Position numbers and translations under genes: made by a program. From Lacibacter cauensis (lineage in GTDB: Bacteria; Bacteroidota; Bacteroidia; Chitinophagales; Chitinophagaceae), in assembly GCF_007830055.1 (NCBI RefSeq), contig NZ_VLLE01000006.1:496001-560000 (forward strand): a stretch of 64,000 nt of DNA, read 5' to 3'. Every line of letters starts with the position of its first letter. Positions within the stretch are counted from its first letter, which is position 1. The notes under the pieces are model-generated. The model saw only the letters and a program-made list of their open reading frames with translations. It did not search any database and was not told where the DNA came from. This document shows, in pieces, positions 34,161 to 43,528 of this stretch.

Positions 34161-36431
34161 ATGGTATTCGATCTCGACCTCATTAAAAAGACGTACAGCG
34201 AAATGCCTGCCAAAGTGGATGCAGCCCGAAAAGCATTGGGACGTCCTTTAACACTGGCAGAGAAAATATTATACTCTCACCTCTGGAAAGGAGTTGAACC
34301 CAAAGATTTCGAAAGAGGTAAAGCGTACGTTGATTTTGCTCCCGACCGTGTGGCAATGCAGGATGCAACTGCACAGATGGCTCTTCTGCAGTTCGACACA
34401 ACAGGTCGTAAGAAAGTAGCAGTTCCTTCAACCGTACATTGCGATCACCTGATTGTTGCTAAAACAGAAGGTAAGCAGGATCTGGTGAAAGCCGTTACTG
34501 ATAATGAAGAAGTGTACAACTTCCTGTCTTCGATTTCTAATAAATACGGCATCGGTTTCTGGAAACCCGGCGCTGGTATCATTCACCAGGTGGTGCTGGA
34601 AAACTATGCTTTCCCCGGTGGTATGATGATTGGTACCGACAGCCACACCGTAAATGCTGGTGGCTTAGGTATGATTGCGATTGGTGTGGGTGGTGCTGAT
34701 GCCTGCGATGTAATGGCAGGTTTAAGCTGGGAATTGTTGATGCCGAAGCTGATTGGTGTGAAGCTTACCGGTAAACTCAATGGCTGGACAGCTCCAAAAG
34801 ATGTGATCTTAAAAGTGGCGGGTATTCTTACTGTAAAAGGTGGTACCAACGCTATTGTTGAATATTTCGGCGAAGGTGCAACAAGCATGAGCTGTACCGG
34901 TAAAGGCACTATCTGTAACATGGGTGCTGAAATTGGGGCAACCACTTCTACATTCGGTTACGATGAGAGCATGGCTCGCTACCTGAAAGCTACCGGCCGT
35001 GCAGAAGTTGCAGATGCTGCAGATGCTATTAAAGAATACTTAACCGGCGATGCTGAAGTATATGCAAACCCTGAAAAGTATTTCGATAAAGTAATTGAAA
35101 TTAACCTTAGCGAACTGGAGCCACACTTAAACGGACCTTTCACTCCGGATTTAGCTACCCCTATTTCGCAAATGAAAGAAATGGCAGCTAAAAACGGATG
35201 GCCTACAAAAGTCGAAGTAGGTTTGATCGGTAGCTGTACCAACTCTTCTTACGAAGACATCAGCCGTGCAGTAAGTCTTGCAAAACAGGTTGCTGAAAAA
35301 GGTTTAAAAACAAAAGCGGAGTTCACCATTACCCCCGGCAGTGAACTGGTGCGTTATACAATTGAAAGAGATGGTTACCTGAGCACATTTGAAAAAATTG
35401 GTGCCACTGTATTTGCAAACGCATGCGGACCTTGTATTGGCATGTGGGATCGTATGGGTGCAGAAAAGCAAGAACGCAACACCATCGTTCACTCATTCAA
35501 CAGAAACTTTGCCAAGCGTGCTGATGGCAACCCGAATACATTGGCGTTTGTTGCAAGTCCGGAATTGGTTACTGCATTGGCAATCGCTGGTGATCTTACC
35601 TTCAATCCAGTAACTGATACATTAACTAATGAAAAAGGCGAGCAGGTAAAACTCGATCCGCCAAGTGGTGATGAATTACCTGTAAAAGGTTTTGCGGTTG
35701 AAGATGCCGGCTACCAGGCTCCTGCTGAAGACGGCAGTGGCGTGGTGATTGATGTAAAAGCAGACAGCAAGCGTTTACAACTGCTGTATTCGTTTGCTCC
35801 TTGGGAAGGCACAGATCTTAAAGGATTGAAACTGCTCATCAAGGCTAAAGGAAAATGTACAACTGATCATATCTCAATGGCTGGTCCATGGTTGAAATTC
35901 CGTGGTCACCTCGATAATATCAGTAACAACATGTTGATTGGTGCAGTAAACTTCTTCAACGAAAAAACAGATAACGTAAAGAACCAGTTAACTGGCGAAT
36001 ACGGTCCTGTTCCTGCAACGCAGCGTGCTTACAAAGCAGCGGGTGTTGGTTCAATTGTTGTTGGTGATGAAAACTATGGTGAAGGTTCAAGCCGTGAACA
36101 TGCGGCGATGGAACCACGTCACCTTGGTGTGCGTGTGGTATTGGTGAAATCATTTGCACGTATTCACGAAACTAACCTGAAGAAGCAAGGTATGCTGGCA
36201 TTAACGTTTGCCAACAAAGAAGATTACGATAAGATCCTTGAAGATGACAGCATTGATGTTATTGGCTTAACCAGCTTTACGCCTGGCCAACCGTTACAAC
36301 TGGTGTTGAATCACAAAGATGGCAGCAGCGAAACCATTACCGTTAACCACAGCTACAACGCTCAGCAAATTGAGTGGTTCAAAGCTGGTGGTGCGTTGAA
36401 TGTGATCCGTGCTGAATTTGCAAAAGGATAA
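34161..36431 (+). CDS. acnA: Aconitate hydratase
   Basis: Citrate-isocitrate isomerisation in the TCA cycle, a 4Fe-4S enzyme. 756 residues, the size of the mitochondrial-type aconitase. Cluster cysteines lie in [12 protein letters not shown] and [13 protein letters not shown]. Substrate-binding motifs are [57 protein letters not shown] and [22 protein letters not shown]. The symbol follows common usage; the enzyme is closer to mitochondrial ACO2 than to E. coli AcnA or AcnB. Own transcript, terminator at 36482-36511. Confidence 0.95.
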   Translation: MVFDLDLIKKTYSEMPAKVDAARKALGRPLTLAEKILYSHLWKGVEPKDFERGKAYVDFAPDRVAMQDATAQMALLQFDTTGRKKVAVPSTVHCDHLIVAKTEGKQDLVKAVTDNEEVYNFLSSISNKYGIGFWKPGAGIIHQVVLENYAFPGGMMIGTDSHTVNAGGLGMIAIGVGGADACDVMAGLSWELLMPKLIGVKLTGKLNGWTAPKDVILKVAGILTVKGGTNAIVEYFGEGATSMSCTGKGTICNMGAEIGATTSTFGYDESMARYLKATGRAEVADAADAIKEYLTGDAEVYANPEKYFDKVIEINLSELEPHLNGPFTPDLATPISQMKEMAAKNGWPTKVEVGLIGSCTNSSYEDISRAVSLAKQVAEKGLKTKAEFTITPGSELVRYTIERDGYLSTFEKIGATVFANACGPCIGMWDRMGAEKQERNTIVHSFNRNFAKRADGNPNTLAFVASPELVTALAIAGDLTFNPVTDTLTNEKGEQVKLDPPSGDELPVKGFAVEDAGYQAPAEDGSGVVIDVKADSKRLQLLYSFAPWEGTDLKGLKLLIKAKGKCTTDHISMAGPWLKFRGHLDNISNNMLIGAVNFFNEKTDNVKNQLTGEYGPVPATQRAYKAAGVGSIVVGDENYGEGSSREHAAMEPRHLGVRVVLVKSFARIHETNLKKQGMLALTFANKEDYDKILEDDSIDVIGLTSFTPGQPLQLVLNHKDGSSETITVNHSYNAQQIEWFKAGGALNVIRAEFAKG

Positions 36432-36481
36432 AAACAATCGGGCCGCTAACAAGGCCTGCATGTTTTTACTTCATAAACTTC

Positions 36482-36511
36482 AATCCCGCTGTAATAGGCG
36501 GGATTTTTTAT
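36482..36511 (+). terminator. Terminator after aconitase
   Basis: AATCCCGC (36482-36489) pairs with GCGGGATT (36498-36505), followed by a T-run. Confidence 0.85.
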
Positions 36512-36530
36512 CTGCATTGAAAAAATATTC

Positions 36531-37010
36531 ATGAGTCAATTAACAAAAGAAGATTTCATGCGTGAAGCGATTCGCCTTTCCATTGAAAATGTTGAAAACG
36601 GGAAAGGCGGACCATTTGCAGCTGTTATTGTGAAGGACGGAAAGATTATTGCAACCGGTGTAAATGAAGTAACATCAACAAACGATCCTACTGCGCACGC
36701 CGAGGTAGTTGCCATAAGAAATGCATGCAACTCCTTAAACAGTTACCAGCTTGACGGTTGCGAAATTTATTGCAGTTGCGAGCCTTGCCCAATGTGCTTG
36801 GGCGCTATCTACTGGGCAAACGCATCAAAAATCTATTTTGCCAATACAAAGGAAGATGCAGCGGCTATCGATTTCGACGACAATTTCATTTACCATGAGA
36901 TTGCACTGCCGTTTAAAAATCGCCAACTGCAAACAGAACAGCTGCTTCGTGAAGAAGCATTGCAGGCATTTGAACAATGGGAAAAAAGTCCGCTCAAAAA
37001 AATGTACTGA
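36531..37010 (+). CDS. Nucleoside deaminase, guanine-deaminase-like
   Basis: 159 residues, cytidine/deoxycytidylate deaminase fold. Zinc site DPTAHAEVVAIRNAC (His56, Glu58) and CEPCPMCLGAIYWA. The C-terminal segment FIYHEIALPFKNRQLQTEQLLREEALQAFEQWEKSPLKKMY resembles guanine deaminases of the GuaD type rather than TadA. Probable reaction guanine to xanthine. It ends exactly where the opposite-strand gene ends. Confidence 0.87.
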   Translation: MSQLTKEDFMREAIRLSIENVENGKGGPFAAVIVKDGKIIATGVNEVTSTNDPTAHAEVVAIRNACNSLNSYQLDGCEIYCSCEPCPMCLGAIYWANASKIYFANTKEDAAAIDFDDNFIYHEIALPFKNRQLQTEQLLREEALQAFEQWEKSPLKKMY

Positions 37011-37658
37011 TTAATTGAGTAGTACTTTCTTTTCTGCAGGAAAGAATGGGTTGTCACGTGCCAATAAAAGAATCGCTGCAATTACTGCTATTACAAGCAA
37101 CATAGCAATTTGTAAATACGACTGAATAACGGTTACGCCTATTATTGATTTCGAACTGTTTTGAAGTAAGTCGCCTTCTTTTGCTTGCAAATTATTTAGC
37201 TCAGTTAAAGAAGTTTGTGCCGCCAAAAAATGTTTATCCAGCAAATCTGCAGATGTTGTACTACTGTTAGCGGAATAATTTGTTGCTGCTGTTTTATAAG
37301 CAGCAAGACTTGCGAGCAGTTGTTTCCAGTGCTGTTGCTCATCTTTTGTTAAATAGGTCTTTTCGTAAGCATCAATAAGCCGGGCTATTGCTTCATCATG
37401 TTTCTGTAGTTCAGCGTTCAGCTGTACAGCAGCTACGGTTTCATTCATGTGTAATATTTTCTTTTGATAAAGATGATCGTTGATCTCAAACAAATAACCC
37501 GCCGGCATCAACCTGTCTTTGTACATCGACGACATATTTTTATCTAACTCCCGGTAATCCTTCTCATATAACAGCTGATTCAGCCCTACAGCAATCAACA
37601 CCACAAATAAAACTGCAGCCGCTACCCGTTTTTCTCTGATAGAAATAAATTGTTTCAT
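37011..37658 (-). CDS. Membrane protein with four-helix-bundle MCP-like sensor domain
   Basis: 215 residues from ATG 37658 (MKQFISIREKRVAAAVLFVVLIAVGL); a start at 37682 adds eight residues. One membrane helix at the N-terminus and one at the C-terminus (YLQIAMLLVIAVIAAILLLA) enclose a helical periplasmic domain of about 150 residues. That domain resembles the 4HB_MCP sensor of chemoreceptors (MSSMYKDRLMPAGYLFEINDHLYQKKILHMNETVAA). There is no HAMP, kinase or signalling domain after the second helix, so it is a stand-alone sensor or adaptor. Partner unknown. Confidence 0.75.
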   Translation of the reverse strand: MKQFISIREKRVAAAVLFVVLIAVGLNQLLYEKDYRELDKNMSSMYKDRLMPAGYLFEINDHLYQKKILHMNETVAAVQLNAELQKHDEAIARLIDAYEKTYLTKDEQQHWKQLLASLAAYKTAATNYSANSSTTSADLLDKHFLAAQTSLTELNNLQAKEGDLLQNSSKSIIGVTVIQSYLQIAMLLVIAVIAAILLLARDNPFFPAEKKVLLN

Positions 37659-37822
37659 ACAGCAAGATTTAATCGTTCGCAAGTATCAAATTACAATTAA
37701 ATCTGCTGTGTTCAAAAAACACATTGAGAATATCTGTTACTTAAACAATACATTAACCACTTATCACAGAAGCTGTGTTATAAATGATCTCTTCCTAACT
37801 TTAAAACACTAAACTTCAACGC

Positions 37823-39721
37823 ATGAGAAAATTTTTTCTTTTATCACTCATCACAACTTCTTCACTGCTGGGTGTTGCTCAGCAAACACAAAAGCCTGTA
37901 CTGCATGGAAAAAACTGGATGGCTATTACCGGTAAACCATTGGCGGCAACAGCAGGCAGTATGATTTTTCAGAAAGGAGGCAACGCTGTTGATGCTGCCT
38001 GTGCCATGCTCGGTGCTACCTGCACCATGTGGGATGTGTTAAGCTGGGGCGGCGAAACGCAAGCACTTATTTATAATCCGAAAACAGGAAAAGTAATTGG
38101 CATTAATGCGTTGGGTGTTGCACCAACAGGAGCAACAGCGGAATATTACAAAAGCAAAGGATATAATTTTCCGCCGGAATATGGTCCGTTGGCAGCAGTA
38201 ACTCCGGGTACCGTTGGTGGTCTTTGTTTAATGCTGGCCAACTATGGCACTATGAGTTTAAAAGATGTGCTGGCACCGAGTATGCAATTGGCTGCAGGTT
38301 ATGCTATTGATGCACAAACAGCCAACAGCATGGAGCGTGGAAAGCAAATGATTAAACAGTGGCCTTACAGCAAAAAAGTTTTTCTGCCACATCTTGGCGA
38401 AAAAAGAGAAGCGCCGGAAGGAGGAGAAATTTTTGTACAAAAAGAATTGCTGGAAACACTCACCAAAATGGTAGAGGCTGAACAGCTGGCATTGAAAAAA
38501 GGTAAAAGCCGTAAAGAAGCGATCATGGCTGCATACGATCGCTTTTATAAAGGCGATATTGCACAGGAATTTGTACGTGGCTGCCAAGAACAGGGTGGTT
38601 TAATTACTATGCAAGATCTCGCCAATTGGAAACCGATTGAAGAAGAAGCCATGCATGTTAATTACAAGGGCATAGAAGTGTACAAACTCAGCCAGTGGAC
38701 ACAAGGCCCCATGCTGTTACAGAGCCTTAACATATTGGAGAATTTTGATTTGAAGAGTATGGGTTATAACAGCACACGGTATATCCATACATTATATCAA
38801 ACCATGAACATGACGTTCGCTGACCGGGATTTTTATTATGGCGACCCTTACTTCCCACCAGCCGAACCTATACAAGGTTTGTTGAGTAAAGACTATGCAA
38901 AGTTCAGAGCCAAACAAATTGCAATGGAACGGAATGATCCGTTAGCGGGACCAGGCGATCCATATCCGTACGAAGGAAAAACAAATCCATACATTGATGT
39001 ACTGAAGAAAAGAGGTTTCAATATGGATACGACCTCTACACAACGAAGAAATTTTGCTCCAGCGCATGATGTGCGTAACGAAGCTGTTGCAGCAATTGAT
39101 GCTGATTATATGGATCGGTTATGGAGAGGAACTACATCTGTTGAAGCAGCTGATGCAGAAGGCTGGGTTGTTTCCATTACACCATCAGGTGGTTGGCTAC
39201 CTGCCTGCATTGCAGGTAACACAGGTGTTGGGATGAGTCAACGTGGACAAAGTTTTGTGCTCGATCCGTCATTGAATCCGTTCAATGTTATTGAGCCGGG
39301 CAAACGACCACGTGTTACATTAACACCCACTCTTGCATTGAAAGATGGCAAACCATTTTTATCGTTTGCAGTGCAGGGTGGCGATACGCAGGATCAGAAT
39401 TTACTGCAGTTCTTTTTGAATATTGTTGAGTTTGGTATGAATGTGCAGGAAGCCTGCGAAGCAGCAAACATTAACACCAATCAACTCTGGCTATCGTTGG
39501 GAGGAAGTAAAGTAGATGATCGCAAACCAAGACCAGGCAGTTTGTTATTACACGATAACACACCGGAATGGGTGCGGAAAGAATTAAGACAGATGGGTTA
39601 CACACTAACATTCGACGATAGAACAAGCGGCCCTATCAATGCTATCTATTTCGACTGGAAACACAAAACATTCTGGGGTGGCAGCAGCAACCATGGTGAA
39701 GATTATGGGATAGGCTGGTAA
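37823..39721 (+). CDS. Gamma-glutamyltransferase-family N-terminal nucleophile hydrolase
   Basis: 632 residues. Signal peptide MRKFFLLSLITTSSLLGVAQ, then ASTAGSMIFQKGGNAVDAACAMLGATCTM typical of the family. The autoprocessing/nucleophile site is probably Thr437 or Thr438 in RGTTSVEAADAEGWVVSITPS, aligned with the TTHxSVVD box of true GGTs, but the His is missing. GVGMSQRGQSFVLDPS and RPRVTLTPTLALKDGKPFL follow. Members cleave gamma-glutamyl or acyl amide bonds in the periplasm; the divergence leaves the substrate open. Confidence 0.85.
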   Translation: MRKFFLLSLITTSSLLGVAQQTQKPVLHGKNWMAITGKPLAATAGSMIFQKGGNAVDAACAMLGATCTMWDVLSWGGETQALIYNPKTGKVIGINALGVAPTGATAEYYKSKGYNFPPEYGPLAAVTPGTVGGLCLMLANYGTMSLKDVLAPSMQLAAGYAIDAQTANSMERGKQMIKQWPYSKKVFLPHLGEKREAPEGGEIFVQKELLETLTKMVEAEQLALKKGKSRKEAIMAAYDRFYKGDIAQEFVRGCQEQGGLITMQDLANWKPIEEEAMHVNYKGIEVYKLSQWTQGPMLLQSLNILENFDLKSMGYNSTRYIHTLYQTMNMTFADRDFYYGDPYFPPAEPIQGLLSKDYAKFRAKQIAMERNDPLAGPGDPYPYEGKTNPYIDVLKKRGFNMDTTSTQRRNFAPAHDVRNEAVAAIDADYMDRLWRGTTSVEAADAEGWVVSITPSGGWLPACIAGNTGVGMSQRGQSFVLDPSLNPFNVIEPGKRPRVTLTPTLALKDGKPFLSFAVQGGDTQDQNLLQFFLNIVEFGMNVQEACEAANINTNQLWLSLGGSKVDDRKPRPGSLLLHDNTPEWVRKELRQMGYTLTFDDRTSGPINAIYFDWKHKTFWGGSSNHGEDYGIGW

Positions 39722-39736
39722 CGACATTACTTTATT

Positions 39737-39778
39737 AAATCAGCAAGCCCTCTCAAGTTTGAGAGGGCTTGCTGATTT
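39737..39778. terminator. Bidirectional terminator between convergent genes
   Basis: Perfect 18 bp stem AAATCAGCAAGCCCTCTC / GAGAGGGCTTGCTGATTT around loop AAGTTT. It lies between the stops of the GGT-like gene (39721) and the T9SS protein (39797). Confidence 0.88.
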
Positions 39779-39796
39779 ATAACCTTTACTTATTCT

Positions 39797-41086
39797 TTAC
39801 TGTTTCGTAAACTGCGTATAATAACGCATGCCCGTTTTGGGTTGATAAAGTTCCATAAAATAAGATCCTGTTTGCAACGATTTAATGGTAACCGACGGAT
39901 TGGAAGCAGATACATTACTGGTTAATACCATTCGTCCTTCAGCACTATACATACGGCAAACATAAATACCATTCTGATCTGGAAGACTGATCCGTACAGC
40001 ATCACTGCTGGGGTTTGGAAATACTTTTACTGTTAAAGATTGTCCGCTGCTTAACCTGATCTTCTGCACATTACTGTACGTTGTTATTTTATCTTTTCCA
40101 ATAACCTTAATTCTGTAAGCAGACTCAACATCCCGTACGGTTATTTTATCTTTAAATTCATATTTTTCTTCCGTCACATTATCTGTTCCCATTACCAGGC
40201 CGATTGTTTTAAACTCGCCATTATTATCCTTCCGCTGTACTTCAAAATAATCAATCAATTGATTGTTTTCCGAATTCCATTGCACCTGTACATGATTCAA
40301 TTTATCTGTAACATTTGCATCAACAGCTTTACCTGCTAATACACCGTTGATGGGTGTAATGAAATTCACATCTTCTTTTCCAATAGTTATCGGATTTGTA
40401 TTTACGTTAGATCCGCAACTACTAGCATCAAATGGTTGATAAGGATTACCTTCATTACCTTCTCTAAGAATTACAACTGCGATATCCTTATAAGCATCCG
40501 TAAGATTTCCGTTATGGCCTCCATTACTTTTTTCAAGGAACTGAGCTATAAACTCGGGATCTCCAAACCCATAGTCAGGATCCGTGAGGTGATAATAAGC
40601 CGGATTGTTATTGTCTAACGTAAAATAAATGTCAATTAAAATCGCCATCTGTCCGGCGGCAAGAGTTAACCCATTGGTGCAACTTGTAGTTGAACGATTG
40701 ATATATCGTTGTTGCATGACTTTTGTACCACCAGTATTTATTGTTGCTGTTCGTTGTGTTCCAACGATAGGATCAATATTTGCAACATTTGCAGCATTAT
40801 CAGGGCCGATGAAAGTAAGGTAGGCCGCATCATTTAAACCAGTCATATAGCTATTGTAACCAGCAAAAGATACGTTTGCTTCATTATACTGAATACCAAA
40901 ACGCCAACCCATCAATCGTGTTTGTCCTGAACTTGAACCGGTAGGGTTACGTAAAGCTAAACGTATAACAACTCTATTACTTGCACTTTGCCAAAATGCA
41001 TTGCCGTAAACTTCGGCACTTTGAGAATAAGAAGTGTTTTGCAGGTATGTTATTACAACCAGCAACAAGAGTAACTTTCTAATCAT
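39797..41086 (-). CDS. Secreted protein with T9SS type A sorting domain
   Basis: 429 residues. Signal peptide MIRKLLLLLVVITYLQNTSYSQ, an N-terminal beta-rich region (AFWQSASNRVVIRLALRNPTG ... WRFGIQYNEANVSFAGYN) and a fibronectin-like stretch (HVQVQWNSENNQLIDYFEVQRKDNNGEF). The C-terminal sorting domain is TVKVFPNPSSDAVRISLPDQNG ... MVLTSNVSASNPSVTIKSLQTGSYFMELY. It should be exported by the T9SS whose SprA translocon is encoded at 48306-55592. No catalytic domain visible. Confidence 0.85.
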   Translation of the reverse strand: MIRKLLLLLVVITYLQNTSYSQSAEVYGNAFWQSASNRVVIRLALRNPTGSSSGQTRLMGWRFGIQYNEANVSFAGYNSYMTGLNDAAYLTFIGPDNAANVANIDPIVGTQRTATINTGGTKVMQQRYINRSTTSCTNGLTLAAGQMAILIDIYFTLDNNNPAYYHLTDPDYGFGDPEFIAQFLEKSNGGHNGNLTDAYKDIAVVILREGNEGNPYQPFDASSCGSNVNTNPITIGKEDVNFITPINGVLAGKAVDANVTDKLNHVQVQWNSENNQLIDYFEVQRKDNNGEFKTIGLVMGTDNVTEEKYEFKDKITVRDVESAYRIKVIGKDKITTYSNVQKIRLSSGQSLTVKVFPNPSSDAVRISLPDQNGIYVCRMYSAEGRMVLTSNVSASNPSVTIKSLQTGSYFMELYQPKTGMRYYTQFTKQ

Positions 41087-41223
41087 ATAGAAAAGTTTTA
41101 ATTGTTAACTGGTTTCCGTAGGTGTGGGAGATTAAAGTAGGGCTTTTTCAGGGAGATCGTAAAGCAAAAGTAATATCCATAACCGAGTATAGCAAGCAGA
41201 ACTGTAGATATTTTTAAAGAAAG

Positions 41224-41243
41224 TTGTCGTAAATCTACGACAA
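41224..41243 (-). terminator. Possible weak terminator after the SET gene
   Basis: TTGTCGTA / TACGACAA with a 4 bp loop, 8 bp beyond the stop at 41251; on the minus strand it is followed by CTTTCTTT rather than a clean T-run. Confidence 0.4.
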
Positions 41244-41250
41244 GGATGAT

Positions 41251-41658
41251 CTATTTGGCTTCGAACCAAAGAGGCTTCATATCGTCCCAATTACCGTTAT
41301 AGTTGATTGTAATCTCTTCGCCGGGCTCAATTTGCCGGACTGATTTGATAAACATCCATCCCTCTTCAAAATCCATAAAGTACTCTGCATTACTGGTGTA
41401 AGAATGATTGTACACCGCAATCCAGCCTAAAGCCATAGCGCATTGCGTCTTATCTTCGCCCCACTCAAAAATATAGTCATGTAATAGTGTCTGATCCAGT
41501 AATACCCGTTCTGCGGCACTCATTACAATTACGGGCGCCATTTCAATTATCTCCCCAGCCTCAATTCCCTGTTCAGTAAAAACACCCCGGCCTTTATCAG
41601 CAGTATTCGTAATAAAAAGATCGGGTAAACGCATTCGGTTTTGTTTTAGCAATTTCAA
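41251..41658 (-). CDS. SET-domain protein (putative lysine methyltransferase)
   Basis: 135 residues from ATG 41658; ATG 41634 (MRLPDLFITNT) is an alternative. Compact SET domain: KGRGVFTEQGIEAGEIIEMAPVIVM, then the NHSYTSNAEYFMDF motif (NHS-x3-N), then PGEEITINYNGNWDDMKPLWF with the catalytic-type Tyr. No pre-SET or DNA-binding part, as in the small single-domain bacterial SET proteins. The substrate is unknown. Confidence 0.87.
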   Translation of the reverse strand: MKLLKQNRMRLPDLFITNTADKGRGVFTEQGIEAGEIIEMAPVIVMSAAERVLLDQTLLHDYIFEWGEDKTQCAMALGWIAVYNHSYTSNAEYFMDFEEGWMFIKSVRQIEPGEEITINYNGNWDDMKPLWFEAK

Positions 41659-41762
41659 AGAAACTAACTTTCTGCTACATTGTCGAAGAGTAAGTTTAGC
41701 CTTCCTTCCCTCGCTTTAACTTAAATTGCAGGTGTGGAATTTAATTTTAAAACAGCAGCAGT

Positions 41763-43157
41763 ATGAGTTTGGAACTGGAACCCGAAGTTTCATTAAAAGA
41801 GCAATTTGAAGCCCTGATGATCAGGGAAGACAAGTTGGATATTCAGGATTTTTTAAATAACCAGAACATCAGCGATGTCGCCGAACTTGTTGACGAATTT
41901 CCTGATTATGAAGGACAGATTCTGGCCAATATGAGCGTGCATAGGGCTGTAAGCGTGTTTAAAATTCTGGACCTGCCCACACAAAAACACGTTATTAAAG
42001 AGCTCCCTCCATTTAAAACGGCCGAATTACTAAACGAACTGCCTGCCGATGACCGTACTTCTTTTCTGGAGGAATTACCCAGCAACGTAGTGCGTGAGCT
42101 GATTAAACTCCTGAACCCCGAGGAACGAAAGATTACACTTTCGTTGCTTGGCTACCCCGAAAACAGTATTGGCCGATTGATGACACCCGACTATGTATAC
42201 ATCTACCCTTACAATACCGTGTCGGAGGTTTTTGACACCATCCGCAAGTATGGTAAAGACAGTGAAACGATTAACGTACTCTATGTAATTGATGAGAAAG
42301 GAGAGTTAATAGATGATATCCGCATCAGGGACATTATTCTCGCCGCACCAGATAAACGTGTGGAAGAGTTGATTGACGGACGCTTTATTGCACTGAAGGC
42401 TTACGACGACCAGGAAACAGCTAATGAGGCGTTTAAAATGAACAACCGTGTGGCGTTGCCGGTAGTTAGCAACACCAACAAACTGCTGGGCATTGTTACC
42501 ATCGATGACGTTCTTTGGGTTGCCAACGAAGAATTTAGTGAAGACATGCAGAAAATGGGTGGTACCGAAGCTCTCGATGAACCTTACCTTGAAACGCCCT
42601 TAATAAAACTCTTCAAAAAAAGAGTTGTTTGGCTCATTGTACTTTTCCTGGGCGAATTATTAACCGCATCAGCAATGGCGTTTTTTGAAGATGAAATTGC
42701 CAAAGCTGTGGTACTTGCTTTGTTTATTCCCTTGATTATTTCCAGCGGTGGTAACAGCGGCTCACAGGCTTCTACACTGGTTATACAAGCAATGGCTGTG
42801 GGCGAAGTAACACTCTCCGATTGGTGGAAAGTAATGCGTCGGGAAATTATTCAGGGTTTGATGTTGGGTACAGCACTCGGCCTTATCGGTTTTGTGCGCA
42901 TTTTTATCTGGCACTCCATTTCGCCGGAAATATATGGCAACAATTGGGATGAAATTGGTTATGTGGTTGGCCTTTCATTGGTAGGAGTAGTGCTTTGGGG
43001 AACGCTTAGCGGCTCGATGCTGCCTTTGTTTTTGAAAAAACTCGGCGCCGATCCTGCTGTTTCTTCCGCACCATTTGTAGCCACCTTGGTTGATGTTACA
43101 GGATTGATCATTTACTTCTCAACAGCTTTCCTCTTCTTAAAAGGAATCTTGCTGTAG
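41763..43157 (+). CDS. mgtE: Magnesium transporter MgtE
   Basis: 464 residues, inner-membrane Mg2+ channel. The cytosolic MgtE_N superhelix (about 20-135) precedes two CBS domains (about 140-265, for example MTPDYVYIYPYNTVSEVFDTIRKYG and RVALPVVSNTNKLLGIVTIDDVL). Five membrane helices follow from about residue 285, with the pore motif FIPLIISSGGNSGSQASTLVIQAMA. Mg2+ binding to the N and CBS domains closes the channel in characterised homologues. GatC follows on the same strand. Confidence 0.96.
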   Translation: MSLELEPEVSLKEQFEALMIREDKLDIQDFLNNQNISDVAELVDEFPDYEGQILANMSVHRAVSVFKILDLPTQKHVIKELPPFKTAELLNELPADDRTSFLEELPSNVVRELIKLLNPEERKITLSLLGYPENSIGRLMTPDYVYIYPYNTVSEVFDTIRKYGKDSETINVLYVIDEKGELIDDIRIRDIILAAPDKRVEELIDGRFIALKAYDDQETANEAFKMNNRVALPVVSNTNKLLGIVTIDDVLWVANEEFSEDMQKMGGTEALDEPYLETPLIKLFKKRVVWLIVLFLGELLTASAMAFFEDEIAKAVVLALFIPLIISSGGNSGSQASTLVIQAMAVGEVTLSDWWKVMRREIIQGLMLGTALGLIGFVRIFIWHSISPEIYGNNWDEIGYVVGLSLVGVVLWGTLSGSMLPLFLKKLGADPAVSSAPFVATLVDVTGLIIYFSTAFLFLKGILL

Positions 43158-43212
43158 TAATGTAATCGACTTTCCGTTTATCGAAAACCCAAGGTTCACC
43201 ATTCAATTTGCT

Positions 43213-43220
43213 TATTTTTG
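43213..43220 (+). promoter_or_regulatory. -7 box TATTTTTG just before gatC
   Basis: Perfect TAnnTTTG ending 4 bp before the gatC ATG (43225), the same close spacing as at kdsA and 13813. -33 TTG not evident. Confidence 0.45.
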
Positions 43221-43224
43221 AAAG

Positions 43225-43515
43225 ATGGAAGTAAATCATGCTTTAATTGACAAACTAAGCCTGCTGGCAAGACTGGATATTAAACCTGCCGAAAAAGAAA
43301 AGCTGCGGACCGACCTGGAGCAAATGATTGGCTTTATTGAAAAATTGCAGGAGCTTGATACCACGGGTATTGAACCCCTGATGCATTTAACCGAAGAAAT
43401 AAATGTGCTTCGTGCCGATGAAGTAAAAGGATCTGTTGCAATTGATGCGGCTTTGCAAAATGCCCGTTTAAAAAAAGATCGTTTCTTTATGGTGCCCAAA
43501 GTGATCAAAAAATAA
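43225..43515 (+). CDS. gatC: Asp-tRNA(Asn)/Glu-tRNA(Gln) amidotransferase subunit C
   Basis: 96 residues. GatC stabilises the GatAB amidotransferase that converts Glu-tRNA(Gln) or Asp-tRNA(Asn). Conserved features are [12 protein letters not shown] near the start, [31 protein letters not shown] and [11 protein letters not shown] at the end. gatA and gatB are not in the window. The ABC ATPase starts 13 bp later. Confidence 0.93.
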   Translation: MEVNHALIDKLSLLARLDIKPAEKEKLRTDLEQMIGFIEKLQELDTTGIEPLMHLTEEINVLRADEVKGSVAIDAALQNARLKKDRFFMVPKVIKK

Positions 43516-43528
43516 ACTTATCATCTTT

